64,000 bases of DNA from Linnemannia elongata. Taxonomy: Eukaryota; Mortierellomycota; Mortierellomycetes; Mortierellales; Mortierellaceae. Both the position numbers and the translations under genes were made by a program. The stretch is from positions 2,418,001 to 2,482,000 of the forward strand of contig JAXBDG010000009.1 of NCBI GenBank assembly GCA_036320915.1, given 5' to 3'. Every line of letters starts with the position of its first letter. Position 1 is the first letter of the stretch. The notes under the pieces were generated by a model. The model was not told the DNA's origin, did no database searches, and was given only the letters and a program-made list of their open reading frames with translations. Positions 34,455 to 46,100 of the stretch are shown here, in pieces.

Positions 34455-36095
34455 ATGGACATTAACCCGCTCGCAATTCCTGAGATTTTGCTCCGCATCG
34501 GGCTCTACATCCAGGTCTGGTTCCCCATCCCATCTGACAGCACCATTTACGACACAACCAAATACGACTTCCAGCCTTATGACCTGCTCGCTGCCATCGC
34601 TGTCAACCGCCTCTTCCGAGGGACACTTGAGCCCCTCCTCTGGACCGTCTACAACGAAGGCTGCTTTCACCCAAAGGGCTTCCTATCTAAACCTGCGTCG
34701 AGACTTGTCACACTAAACAACAGCTGTCAGTATATCCGCTACCTCGAACTCTTGCACTGTGAAGAGCCTTGGCACCTCTTCCGGCAACCAGACCTGTTCC
34801 CGTTCAAGAACTGCACTCAACTTCGGGAACTCAAGCTCTCGTACTATGTTAACCTTGGTTGGGCTGTCCAGCTGATCGAGGCCAACCCCAACTTGACTTT
34901 ACTGGATTGGACCTATCCTGACGAAGTCGAACTGGGCCACCACCGGAGCGAATCATCCCAGTCCAAAGAACTCGATTTTTCTAAAAACCTCCTGTGCGTT
35001 GTCGGACTACGGAAACTACGGTCCCTCAGGTTGGAGGCATGGTCGATCGAAATCCTGCATCTTTACCACGTCCTAGACATGCTCTCTGACAGTCTAGAAG
35101 AGCTGTACCTGGAAAAAACCAACACTCTGGAAGTAAACTGGACCGTGAACACAGAAACAACTACCCTGGACAAATCTTCTCTTGCGACAATGAGCGAAGA
35201 GGAGGTAACAGAGGCACTTGAGCTAATCCCAAAGAGACCCCTCTTGCTTCCGAAACTCAAGACACTTCACCTGGATCTCGACTGGAACTTTTCTGACCAC
35301 AAGGCTATCTACGACATGATGCGAGCGTTCCCGGAACTAGGGACCCTTATTATCCACCCAAACGCCATGCTTGACTTTGTGAAGCTGCAACCGATCCTCC
35401 GCAAGTTCTGCCCGAACCTGGGATCCATCCAATACATTCCCCATCGGTGGTCTGAAGTGGGCAGTCGTCCGTTCGACAACGACACCCTCATCACAGTCTT
35501 CGAGTCTTTGAGCCCTGGAAACCTGGTTGACTTCAGAATGGGACTGGATGAGGATGAACTGGACGACGACGTAATGGCGGCGCTACTGGAACACAGGAAC
35601 GGACTCGAAACACTGGAACTGGGATTTTCTGGATTCGAGTACAACCCGTTTGAGAATGTGGCCGAGATCCTTCGGCAATGCAAGAAACTCAAGCGCGTGT
35701 CATTTTACTCCTCGTCCCGGAACTGGAGTGTGGAAGATGTCAAGGATTTGTTTACAGTCCTCCATGAGCCAGGGGCGTGCAAGGGACTTGAAAGCCTGGA
35801 GATGCGTGGTTTCGACGCGAGCAGTGATGAGTTTGGGGTGGACGATGGTGCAGAGGGTGGGTATGATGTCCACAACCCGGATGGTGACCCTGCGGCGCAA
35901 ATTATGTCGAGAGGATATCTGCCCAAGCCATGGCGGTATTTGACAAGGGATGAAAATAAGATACAGCTAGACAAGCCTGGACGCTCGTTCGTTCACCCTC
36001 ACATTCGGTTTATGGTGTTTTCAGCGTTGAAAGAGATGCCACTAATGAAGCGCGTTATTCTGAACAACGAGCACTACGAAACGTGTTCCTTTTAG
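34455..36095 (+). CDS. F-box/leucine-rich-repeat protein
   Basis: Single exon, 546 residues. The first roughly 60 residues form a divergent F-box: NPLAIPEILLRIGLYI, then DLLAAIAVNRLFRGTLEPLLW, matching the family pattern L-P-x-E-(I/L)-(L)…L…V-(C/N)-(R/K)-x-(F/W). The rest is irregular leucine-rich repeats (LRELKLSYYV, LRKLRSLRLEA, LEELYLEKTN, LKTLHLDLDW, LETLELGFSG, LKRVSFYSS). F-box proteins recruit substrates to SCF ubiquitin ligases through Skp1; the LRRs would bind substrate. An acidic stretch (DEDELDDDVM) lies in the middle. Related to the gene at 48736 and to three remnants nearby. Confidence 0.8.
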   Translation: MDINPLAIPEILLRIGLYIQVWFPIPSDSTIYDTTKYDFQPYDLLAAIAVNRLFRGTLEPLLWTVYNEGCFHPKGFLSKPASRLVTLNNSCQYIRYLELLHCEEPWHLFRQPDLFPFKNCTQLRELKLSYYVNLGWAVQLIEANPNLTLLDWTYPDEVELGHHRSESSQSKELDFSKNLLCVVGLRKLRSLRLEAWSIEILHLYHVLDMLSDSLEELYLEKTNTLEVNWTVNTETTTLDKSSLATMSEEEVTEALELIPKRPLLLPKLKTLHLDLDWNFSDHKAIYDMMRAFPELGTLIIHPNAMLDFVKLQPILRKFCPNLGSIQYIPHRWSEVGSRPFDNDTLITVFESLSPGNLVDFRMGLDEDELDDDVMAALLEHRNGLETLELGFSGFEYNPFENVAEILRQCKKLKRVSFYSSSRNWSVEDVKDLFTVLHEPGACKGLESLEMRGFDASSDEFGVDDGAEGGYDVHNPDGDPAAQIMSRGYLPKPWRYLTRDENKIQLDKPGRSFVHPHIRFMVFSALKEMPLMKRVILNNEHYETCSF

Positions 36096-36378
36096 ACATA
36101 CAACAAATACAATTTGCTCCTTCCAAAAAATGCCCATTCTCGTGTGTTGTTTGCTTGTTATTCTTTCACTTTTGATGGCTCCTGCTCAGACTGACTTTTT
36201 ACCGTGGAAAAGAACAACAACTCTCCAAACCACACACGCACATTCAAACTCAAACTCAAACTCGTAACCCTTGCTTCTTCACTTCCCTCTTTCCTTCTCA
36301 CCTTCCTCTCCCTCCTTTTTCTCTCATTATCACTGCCTCACAGATGCATAGCCCACCTCTTTTTTTCTTTGATTCATT
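36096..36378. other. Intergenic gap with C/T-rich leader
   Basis: 3' flank of the F-box gene and the C/T-rich leader of the broken F-box copy that follows (36240-36360). The leader of the dead copy is still recognisable. Confidence 0.4.
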
Positions 36379-36730
36379 ATGACGACGAATCCTCTTTGCG
36401 TCGTCAGAGATTTTGTCCTCCTTGTCGGAAAGTTCTTCGCCAGCGGACTCGAGCCTCTATAATACAACATCAAACCAAAGGACCTCCTCACCGCCATGCT
36501 CGTCAATCACGCCTTTCATACAGTCCTCACCTCACACCTCTGGACCGTCTATAACGAAGCCGCCATCGAACACCACCCCGTCTCTACAAGGACTCGCACG
36601 TCAACAAGACCATGATCTTCTCTCCTTATCCCTGTGGACTGAAAATGGTGTTCCGGTAGGTGTGGACAAGCCTAGGATAAGGGTGTTGCAGGTCAATATT
36701 GGGAGGTTTGAGAAGGTGGTGGCTTCTTGA
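36379..36730 (+). pseudogene. F-box/LRR gene remnant with internal deletion
   Basis: A frame from the ATG at 36379 reads MTTNPLCVVRDFVLLVGKFF, an in-frame TAA after GLEPL, then KPKDLLTAMLVNHAFHTVLT and LWTVYNEAA. This is the F-box segment of the neighbouring family. Shortly after, another frame ends in RVLQVNIGRFEKVVAS, matching the very C-terminus of the intact gene at 48736 (VDLNNQRFEKLPSV). About 430 codons between these two pieces are gone. The result is a start and an end joined by a deletion, with a stop in the first piece. Confidence 0.72.
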
Positions 36731-37193
36731 AGGCTTAAATGAATGCTCTGGCAAAGTAAGAACGTTTGGATAGTGAATTGGTTCTCGCCTTGGTTGGTTT
36801 TTTGATCAGTTAATGAAATGAAATTGATTTTCAGGAATAAAAAAATTTTCTTATCAGACGGACCGTCGCTTTTTTTTCTGTTGTTTTTACTCTATGCTCG
36901 TTGTATCTCGTCAAGGCGTTCGTAGAAAATGAGCAGAAAGTAAAAGTATAGTTTACTATTACTTTCTGGAGATTACGTTTTCATTCACACTTTTGGGTTA
37001 CGAAGACGACGAAGGAAGTCTTACGTCCATTATCCGAGCAGACGAACCATGTCTGTGCCCTCTCAACCCTCCCTTTAGCTTAGCCTTTTCTTTCTTCTTC
37101 GTGCTCGGTCAGAAAGATAGTGTGCAGAGATCGAGCAGGTTTATTTTTTATATTCTCTAGTTTAGTTTCTCTAGTGCAACCAATGAAGATTGA
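36731..37193. other. Intergenic region, nothing recognised
   Basis: Gap between the F-box remnant and the 3' end of the left NLR-like gene. A/T-rich, no gene seen. Confidence 0.4.
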
Positions 37194-38073
37194 TTACACA
37201 GACATGGCTCGACTGCGCAAGATGGCTAAGGGTGAGTGGAGTTGTACGGAGGGGATCTCGACAAAGGCGCCGCGCTGCTTGAGAAGCTTGCGATTGCTTG
37301 AACTAAGACCAACAGCATAGGCAAAAACTGCGTCCGAAACCGCAAGCCCGATACATCCAGAGCTCCAAATCATCTCGATCTCTACCTCACCCGTGTTGTC
37401 GTCTATCACCAACTTCCAGACACGAACAGATCCATCGTTGCAAGAAGTCGCAAATTCCAACGCGTCGGGTCTCCAGCCAAGACCAGTAATTTCTCCAAAG
37501 AAGGTGTCGACGACATTCATACATCTCGTAAACGGTCGCTTGTTTCTTCCCGGTAGTTTAGGGACAAAAAGGTGAACTTTGCCGTTGCCTGCAACAATGA
37601 TCCACTCGCCACAGGGCGAAATCGCAAAATGTTTGATCAAGCATTCCACGCGCAACAAATTTTGATACGTCATGTATCGATCGTCCCAGATATCGACTTC
37701 TCCTCTGCGAGCAAAGGTCAGTTGAAAGCTACCCGGAAAATAAGCGATGAAGCATGGCGTAGAGGATAACCCTTGCCAAGACTTCTTGCTCACACCGTTT
37801 TCTACATCCCAGACTCTGATCTCGCCGCCCTGACATCCAGACGCGATCTCACGTCCATCTCCTGAGAATCCAATACTGATAATGTCGCTCAAATAGCCCG
37901 AAAAACACACGGAACGGAAGTCGTGAATGGGCATTCCAGAGCCGCACCGCCTTGTCGTTGCCTCCAGAAGCGACCCATCGGCCGCACGGTGAGAAAGCCA
38001 CGCACAACACCCGTCCTTTGTGTCCTGGCATGATACACTCGACCTCGCCAGTCTGGGTACTCCGTATTGTCAA
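37194..38073 (-). pseudogene. Detached WD40 tail of the left NLR-like gene
   Basis: The last WD40 repeats of the left receptor, cut off from the main frame by small indels. The frame 38073-37849 carries STQTGEVECIMPGHKGRVLC and VAFSPCGRWVASGG. From 37934 to 37194 the original frame resumes with ISIGFSGDGREIASGC and runs 246 codons without a stop. By alignment with the right copy, one base is missing near 38108 and one A is extra near 37903. The two changes cancel, but the stretch between them brings a stop in the main frame at 38070. The tail is otherwise well preserved, so the breaks are recent or are sequence errors. Confidence 0.7.
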
Positions 38074-41068
38074 ATCGCTGCCTTGGCCCCCCGAAGCAAT
38101 GAGCAGACGTCCGGAGAGTAGGCGAAGCAGTCGGTGAGACCGGGTAACGTGGGAACAGCAAGACCAATATCTCCAGTCTCCGAATCATACTGTCGCAACC
38201 ATCCATCACGGCTACCAGAGATAAGAAAACGTCCATCGGGAGAGTAGGCGATACATGTTCGCGGGTCGGAGGAGTCGCTTGAGTGGAAACTGAGACCGAT
38301 CGAGTTCACCTCCCAAAGCCGAACAGTCTGGTCATGGCTCGAAGACGCAATCTTTGAACCATCGGGCGAAAACTTGACGCTGGCCACTGGCTTCGTGTGA
38401 CCCGTAAAGATGGAAATAAGGGTACCAGAGTTGGAACCCCATGGCTTGACCAAACTGTCTTGACCGCAAGAAGCAAGAAACTGCCCGTCAGAGGAAAAGT
38501 CAACTCCTGTGACGTTTTCGACATGACCTTTCCACCTGCACTCCGGTTCCAATGAAACAGCGTCGTACACCACAACTTCTCCCAAAACGTCTCCGGCTAC
38601 GATCCGTTGTCCATCTGGGGAGAAGGCTAGGCAGAGAGGTTTCGCGCTCTCTCTCCTCAAAGCCAGCAAAGAAGGCTTCGACCGCACGTTATAGATACGA
38701 ATCCCCCCATCTCCGCAAAATACAAGGTCCAACCCATTTGGCGAATAAGCAAGGCAGTTAAAGTAACCTGCAAGTGCAGGCAAGGCCAACGTACAAGTTC
38801 CAGTATCGACATCCCAAAGTCTGAGCGACCTGTTCCAAGCGGGTGACGCGACTTGCTTGCCACAAGGGGAGAGCACCACAGCCTTCACTCCTCCCGAGTG
38901 CCCCTCCAGAATCCTATCCACCATACCTATCTCGCAGTTCCATAGCCGCACTGTCCCATCCCAGCTTCCTGAAACAAGGATCCGGCTGCAAGGTGAAAAG
39001 GCAACGCCTGTAATGTTTAAATTGTGCCCTCGGAGTGTATGTGTCTTTGTCCAGGTTCCAGTGTCATAAATGCCGATGCTGTTGTCTTGTGGCACAGTCA
39101 TGTTGTTATTGTTCAGGGTGGTGGCGAGAAACCGTCCGTCCGGGGAAAAGGCGCATGAGTCGACTTGACATTGCTCCTGTAAATACGGCAACTCCCCAAA
39201 CCTCACCCGATCCATGAGCGCCCAATTGAAATCCACTTGTCGAATCCAGGCTTTGGTGAGATTCACGCCTGTCAAATCTGCGTTCAGAAACTGCGCCGAG
39301 TCGAACTGTCCTCCTGTTAGATCGGCTTCAGGAATGCGGATACCTCGAAGGTCTACTCCGTTAAACTGTATACCGGCCCTGACTAGGATCGAAATGGCGT
39401 TCGCCGCGGCCTGGCTGGCTCGAGGATCCGACTTGGACAGGTCGAGAAGGGTATGAAGGTGCTCTTTGAAACCACGGTATATTTGGGCTCGCTCGGCCAG
39501 GAACTGGACAATCGACGGCTCCTCAACAAGGCTCCTCTGAGACAACGAGTGATCGTCAATTGATAGTGGCGTAGCATCGGTATTGGCGTCAGCATCATTG
39601 TTGTCAGCGGACTCGCAGATGGTGCATGAGAAAAAATACTCGAGAACCAATCGGTGAACAAAACGGTATTGGGTACCGGCTCGACTCAACAGGCTGGCGT
39701 CGCGAAGAAACATAATTTCGAATCCATGGCTGAAAAAAGATGCCTTCCATGAAGTTTTGTCGCGCTTGTGAACGTACTCAACAACTGGTCGCCCTCCTTG
39801 TTCCTTGAAGATCGCTGCCGCGAGGTCTCTTTGAAACTTGATCCCATTTTTCTCGAATCCATCCTCCAGCAATTCGTCGAGTGTCGCACGTTCTGCTTTG
39901 TCCAGCTTCTGATCCTGCAAACGACGCTTGTTGACTCCCAGCCAGTGGTCGACAAAGATGTCGAAAAGTTGCACTCGAGTAACACGGAGCTTTGAAAGAT
40001 CACTTTTGCCTTGTACAACCTTGGGAAGCGCCTCCAGTGCCAGTGTCAACAGGAAGGGGTTCTTGACTAGGTCCATGAGGTTAGGGATAGTTGTTAGCTT
40101 GTCCATGTAGTCCTTCGTGACCCAGGTCCGCGGTTCGAGAGGGACGTACTTTTCGACATATTTCTCGATCTGATCCTTGGTGAATGGCGCAATGACTGCC
40201 TCGTGGAAAAGGTCGTTGGCAGGAAGATGATACCCGCCATCTACTCTGGGAACAAATCGGTCTCGGTAGTCAGGACCAAGATACTGGGTGCGGCAGGTGA
40301 TAAGGAGCTTGATGTTCTGTTGTCCAGGCCGATTCAGTGCGTTGGTGGTATGCAAGTTGCTTGTGAGCTGGCTCTCATCGTAGCCATCGCAGATCAACAA
40401 CAGCCTGTGGTGCTGTCTCAAGTCCTGGATCTGTTGTTCCGAAAACTCCAATGACTGCAGTTGTTCTGTAATCAGATTTTTGTCTGGTCGGTCGAGGCCA
40501 GGCAAGTTGATGAACAATGGGATGCGATCGCCGGGTTTGTACTCCTGCCAGAGTTGGTACTCCAAATGACGGTTGAATGCCGATTTTCCTGCTCCAGAGT
40601 CGCCGAGGATCAACATGACCTGACCATCGCCTTTCAGGAACTCCTTGACTTTGTCCATTAGAAGAAACAAGTTTTTGTCATCCAGCGCCTTAAGACTAGG
40701 TTTAGCCCAAGGGTCAATGTAAACAGCTTGCTTGTACTCTTCGATCCTATGCATCCTCAGGTGATTCAGGGCATTCTCGACTGTTGGAAGGTTCTGAACC
40801 TGGGTAGAAGAAAAAATAATGGTCATGGTGTGAGACTGAGAAAAATGCATGAGGTATTGGCAGTTGGAAAGTGGACAATGCTATGAGCCCGTCTTATAAT
40901 CGATGACCTGGATGAGTCGCCTACCTCAGCGCTCCCGAATTTCGCAGTTTTGTCCAATTGAGAGAATATCCGTTCGCCATCGTAATTCAATCCTTGATCA
41001 TCAGATGCATATGGGCTGGCCACGTTAGGCAGCAATAAGGGGTTCTCTTGGAGCGATGTAAAAGACAT
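38070..41068 (-). CDS. NLR-like NACHT-pentapeptide-WD40 protein, left copy, truncated
   Basis: STAND-class receptor-like NTPase. Exon 1 (41068-40925) encodes 48 residues and exon 2 (40799-38070) the rest, 957 residues up to a frameshift stop. Walker A GDSGAGKS, Walker B LLLICDGYDES (the NACHT form with Asp-Gly-x-Asp-Glu), then a helical region, pentapeptide repeats (ADLTGG, ADLTGV, VNLTKA) and WD40 repeats (AFSPDGRFLATT, GHNLNITGVAFSPCSRILVSGS). By family, NACHT ATPase cycling drives oligomerisation after the WD40 sensor binds a ligand. Nucleotide alignment to the right copy is ungapped through the NACHT and first WD40 repeats, at an offset of 5,940. The frame stops at 38070 inside a WD40 repeat (SPDVCSLLRGAKAAI, where the right copy reads SPDGLFIASGGQ). 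Confidence 0.82.
38930..40799 (-). repeat. Left half of a tandem duplication (partner 44870-46739)
   Basis: Nucleotide alignment with the right copy at offset 5,940 shows blocks with one difference or none: 38941-39210 (partner 44881-45150) and 40210-40650 (partner 46150-46590). Between them, about 39540-39960 is clearly diverged in both bases and protein (KASFFSHGFEIMFLRD versus KALFFGLDPERGLLRD). Such a mosaic is expected from gene conversion acting on a tandem duplicate. Confidence 0.8.
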
Positions 41069-42369
41069 CGTTGGGACTACGGGCGATAGTGAAGAGGAGA
41101 TGTTCGCTGTTAGATGTTATAACCGCCAGACGATCGTTTAGCATGAAAAGATGACAGCATTGGGAGTTACCCTGAAATGGTTGCTTGGTCCACTTTGAAA
41201 ACGTCTGGGCTTGGACAGTAGATTGAAAGGAAGACTCAATACGACAAGCCTAGTGGGCGTATAAGGGACGCATTAGTCACAAACAAGATCTGAGAGTAAG
41301 GTTCAACTGTTGAGAGAAAAAGAATAGAGTTATACCAGGAGGACTAAAAAGTGCGCTCGTAGTATGCCTGTGATATGTAAGGGTATTCGCAGACGGAGCT
41401 ATTGAATGATTGGGGTCAGCAGGTTAGCATTTGCTCGATGTAAATGGCTGTGTTCACATCTCCTTCAGAGTGGGGGTTCCCCATTCTTGCGAACCTTACT
41501 TGGTCTGAACTTGGCAACGCTTTTTTTTGTTTTGACTTGTTGAGTTGTGTTGGTTGTGCAGATAGCAGAGGTATTGAACTACATTCAAGTGAAAAACGTT
41601 GGCAGCTGCGATGGATTCTCTCGCCACTTGTAATATTTTCTTCACGCTGTCATATGCTTACTGGGCAGGTTGTTGTGTCTAAGAAGAATGACTCTGCTGA
41701 GAGTTGAGTTGTGTGATGTTGTGGCACAACGAAGGTGATGAAGGAACAAGTGGGCTGGTGAATGGAAACGGGAGGTTAATGAAAGGTGAGGGTGATGGGA
41801 GAAGGATGTGGAGTGTTGACAGAAGAATGAGCTGAAGGAAAGAGTACCGTCCTCTTAAGCCTTTGCTAAATTCTTTCTTGCCACTTTGTCCCTCAGTGAC
41901 TGTACAAAGGGAGCCTCTGGACCATGGGTCGTGGACAAATGTATAATGCACAGACCCTTAACTCGATCAGGTACGGTCTTACACTCTAACCTATGACACA
42001 TCAGTTCCATCAATTCAAGGCGCAATCGAACCTTGTTTTTTTTTATTTCTTTGTTTTTCAGCTCTCTTTTTCTCATCGCTTGCATTCATTTTACCCTTCA
42101 CCGAACCGAACGACATCCTCCCTTTTTCTCCTTCGTACTACAGACACATCCACACTTCCTTTTCGAATTGTTCTCAACTTTGGCAAACTCATTCCAACCT
42201 AGTTCGCCTTCATTGGCAACAGGTCATGAACCCTGACTGGAGTGTCCTGACGATTCTTTCCTGACCAAGTTGACAAATAATGAAAAAGCCGAGAAAGCCC
42301 GGTTCTCACTCGAGCCTCGTCGTTCTCTCATTCTTCTCAGGACCAATACTTATTAATTTTTGAAATCAA
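41069..42369. promoter_or_regulatory. 5' flank of the left NLR copy, partly duplicated upstream of the right copy
   Basis: Upstream region of the left NLR-like gene. Bases about 41680-41880 (GTTGAGTTGTG, GTGGGCTGGTGAATG, AAGGAAAGAGTACCGTCC) resemble bases about 47450-47630 upstream of the right copy (GTTGTGTTGAGG, GTGAGCTGGTGAATG, GAAGGAGACTTGTCC). The duplication therefore included the promoter side. Candidate leader introns exist but cannot be fixed without transcripts. Confidence 0.5.
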
Positions 42370-42714
42370 CGCTTCAGACATGTATTCTCTTCCGAGCATT
42401 TCCCGTACTGGAGACCCCTTCTTTTGGCACGCCGGTCTATAGCGATACTCCGGCACTAAGAAGGGCAGCCTGTGAGTTTTGTCCGCACGGACTAAAGTCG
42501 ATCCAGAACCATGATCTTGCCAGACTACATCAACGGTCCCTAGAGTACGTCAAAGACGTCCTCGCTGCCTTGATCGACTCGTGCCTCTATGAAACTTGGT
42601 CCACCTTGCCTTGATCATTCAAGTTATGGATGATCCATTACAGACTGCCTTGTGGCGCCGTGCAGAAACCTTGGAGGTCTTGGAGTTGAATACCAGCGCG
42701 AAGTTCCTGGGTTG
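42370..42714 (+). pseudogene. F-box/LRR gene remnant (central LRR part)
   Basis: Frames read FRAFPVLETPSFGTPVYS and CEFCPHGLKSIQNHDL, matching SFPALETLKIGF and CPNLRSI of the intact gene at 48736 and KFCPNLGSIQ of the one at 34455. After a stop following YETWSTLP the frame shifts and continues ALWRRAETLEVLELNTSAKF, a leucine-rich-repeat piece, before a final stop. The F-box and the C-terminus are absent. It lies between the two NLR copies. Confidence 0.6.
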
Positions 42715-43193
42715 ATAGATAGTTTGACAGCGAAAGAGTCCAACGTATATATCAAGACGACATTAATATAAAAATATTTTTTTCAACTTCGTGAAGATGG
42801 CGCCTGGTTCTAGTTTGATTCCCATGGGGGACACAATGGCGTCATGGCCAACGATGAAACTGCAACTTGGGCCCCAAATTACCTGGTTTGAATGGCTTAC
42901 ATAGTAGTTTTCAATTACATTGCGTAAAATAATGTCTTTTCTCCCTTCGCTTTTGACCCATGCCAAACGCTATACTCGTTCTCGCACGCGGATTCTGTCC
43001 ATCTCTCCTATTGCACAGGCATACCACCTGTATACACCATACACAGTAATAACATTGTGTTGTTGAAACTAAATATGAACAACGATGGTGGTATGAAGGT
43101 TGATAATGAGAAAGGAGGGAAGAGGATAGAGTTTCTTGTTTTTAATATTGCTTAGAGAATAGCCAACTGTGAAAAAAGCCCACAATGAGACTA
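42715..43193. other. Intergenic region 3' of the right NLR copy
   Basis: A/T-rich spacer after the F-box remnant and before the end of the right NLR-like gene. No gene is recognised. Confidence 0.4.
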
Positions 43194-46100
43194 TTAGCGC
43201 ATAGGACCATGCTGCTCAAGTAACTTGCGATTGGTCGCACTGAGGCCGATTGCGTTGGTAAAGATGGCACCAAAAGCAGCAAGTCCAATACACCCTGAAC
43301 CCCAAAGCATCCTCACTGACAACTTGCCCGCGTCCTCTTCTTCCACCCTCCAGGCACGAATGGACCCATCCCCACAAGCAGTGGCAAATTCCAGGGTGGT
43401 CCCATGAGATCTCCAAACGATTCCTGTTATGTTTCCAAAGAAGCTGTCGATTTCAGCTATAAATTTCCGCATTCGAAACTCGCCTTCCTTCGATACACTC
43501 TTCCACAGCTGTACCTTAGACCCATGACCCGTTGCCACCCACTTGTCGCAAGGTGAAATCGCAAAGTTGCGGGTTGTAGTGTAGAGGCTCCACAGAGGTC
43601 GGCTAGCCATTTCCTGAATGGTCCGGATTTCGATACTTCCATTGCTAGCGACGGCCAGTTGCGATCCACTCGGTAAATAAGCTATGGAGCATGGCGTAGA
43701 GGAATTGGTTTGCCAAGACGCCTTGCTCACACCGTTTTCTACATCCCGGACTCTGACCTCGCCACTCAGACATCCAGACGCGAGCTCACGACCATCTCCT
43801 GAGAATCCAATGCTGATAATGTCGCTCCAGTAATCCGAAAACACACAGAGTGGAAGTCGTGAACGAACATTCCAAAGCCGCACCGTCTTGTCGTTGCCTC
43901 CAGAAGCGATCCATCGGCCGCACGGTGAGAACGCCACGCATAACACCCGTCCTGTGTGACCTGGAATGATACACTCCACCTCGCCAGTCTGGGTACTCCA
44001 TATTGTCAAGTCGCTGTCTTGGCCCCCCGAAGCAATGAACAGACCATCCGGAGAGTAGGCGACGCATTCGGTGCTACCGGGTAAAGTAGGAACAGCAAGA
44101 CCGACCTCGCCAGTTTCCGAATCATACTGCCGCAACCACCCCCCACGGCTACCAGAGATAAGAGAACGTCCATCGGGAGAGTAGGCCAGACTTGTTCGCG
44201 GGTCGGAGGAGTGGCTTGAGTGGAAACTGAGAGCGATCGAGTTCACCTCCCACAGCCGAACAGTCTGGTCATGACTCGAAGACGCGATTCTTGAACCATC
44301 CAGCGAGAACACAGCGCTGGTGACTCGATTCGAATGGCCCGTAAAGGTATAGACAAGACCAAAAGTCTGTAAATTCCACACCTTCACCGTACAGTCTTGA
44401 CCGCAAGAAACAAGCAACTGACCATCAGGGGAGAAGTCGACTCCTGTAACATTTTCGACATGACCTTTCCATCTGGACTCTGGTTCCAATGAAGCAGCGT
44501 CGTAAACCCCCAATTCGCCCAAAACATCTCCAGCAACGATCCGTCGTCCATTTGGAGAGAAGGCTAGGAAGAGAGCTATCACGCTCCCTTGCCTAAAAGC
44601 CCGCAGGGAAGGCTTCGACCGCATGCCATAGATATGAATCCGCCCATCTACTCCATGAAGCGCAAGATCCGACCCGTTTGGCGAAAAAACAAGATTGTTA
44701 AAGGTACCGGTAAGTCCAGGTAGGATCAACGTACAAGCACCGGTATCGACATCCCAGAGCCTCGGCGACGTGTCGCAGATGGCTGCCACGACCTGCTTGC
44801 CGCAAGGGGAGAACGCTACGGCCAACACTCCTCCGTAGTGTCCAACCAGAGTCTTTTCCACCATGCCTGTCTCACAGTTCCATAGCCGCACTGTCCCATC
44901 CCAGCTTCCTGAAACAAGGATCCGGCTGCAAGGTGAAAAGGCAACGCCTGTAATGTCTAAATTGTGCCCTCGGAGTGTATGTGTCTTTGTCCAGGTTCCA
45001 GTGTCATAAATGCCGATGCTGTTGTCTTGTGGCACAGTCATGTTGTTATTGTTCAGGGTGGTGGCGAGAAACCGTCCGTCCGGGGAAAAGGCGCATGAGT
45101 CGACTTGACATTGCTCCTGTAAATACGGCAACTCCCCAAACCTCACCCGAGCCATGAGCGCCTCGCTGAAATCCACCTGTCGAATCCATGCCTTGGTGAG
45201 ATTCACACCAGTCAAGTCCGCGTTCAGAAGCTGTGCCGAGTCGAACTGTCCTCCTGTTAGATCGGCTCCAGGAATGCGGATACCTCGAAGGTCTGCTCCG
45301 TTAAACTGTACACCGGCCCTGACTAGGATCGAAATGGCGTTCGCCGCGGCCTGGCTGGCTCGAGGATCCGACTTGGACAGTTCGAGGAGGGTATGAAGTT
45401 GCTCTTTGAAACCAGGGTGTATTTGGGCTCGCTCGGCCAGGAACTGGACAATCGACGACTCCTCAACAAGGCTCCTCTGAGACAACGGGTGGTCACCAAT
45501 TGATAGGGGTGTAGCATGGGTATAGGTATCTGCATCATTGTTGTCAGCGGTGTCGCAGATGGTGCATGAGAAAAAGTACTCGAGAACAGACCGATGGACG
45601 AAGCGGTATTGGTTGCCGGCACGACTCAACAAACTGGAATCTCGAAGAAGGCCTCTTTCGGGATCGAGGCCAAAAAAAAGAGCTTTCCAGGTTTTCTTGT
45701 CGCATATTTGCGAGTATTCGACGATGGGTCGACCATCCTGTTCCTTGAATATTGCCGCTGCCAGCTCCTTCTGGAATAGGAATCCATTGCTCTCGAAGCC
45801 GTCTGCAAGGAGCGCCTCCAGCGCCTCCTGCTTAACGTCATTCAGCTTTTGATTCTGCAAACGACGCTTGTTGACCCCCAGCCAATGATGTACAAAAACA
45901 TCGTAAAGCTGTACTCGAGTAACGTGGAGCCTTGACAGATCACTCTTGCCTTGTACAACCATAGGGAGAGCCTCCAGTGCTAGCGTCAACAGAAAGGGGT
46001 TCTTGACTAGGTCCATGAGGTTAGGGATAGTTGTTAGCTTGTCCATGTAGTCCTTCGTGACCCATATCCGCGGTTCGAGAGGGACGTACTTTTCGACATA

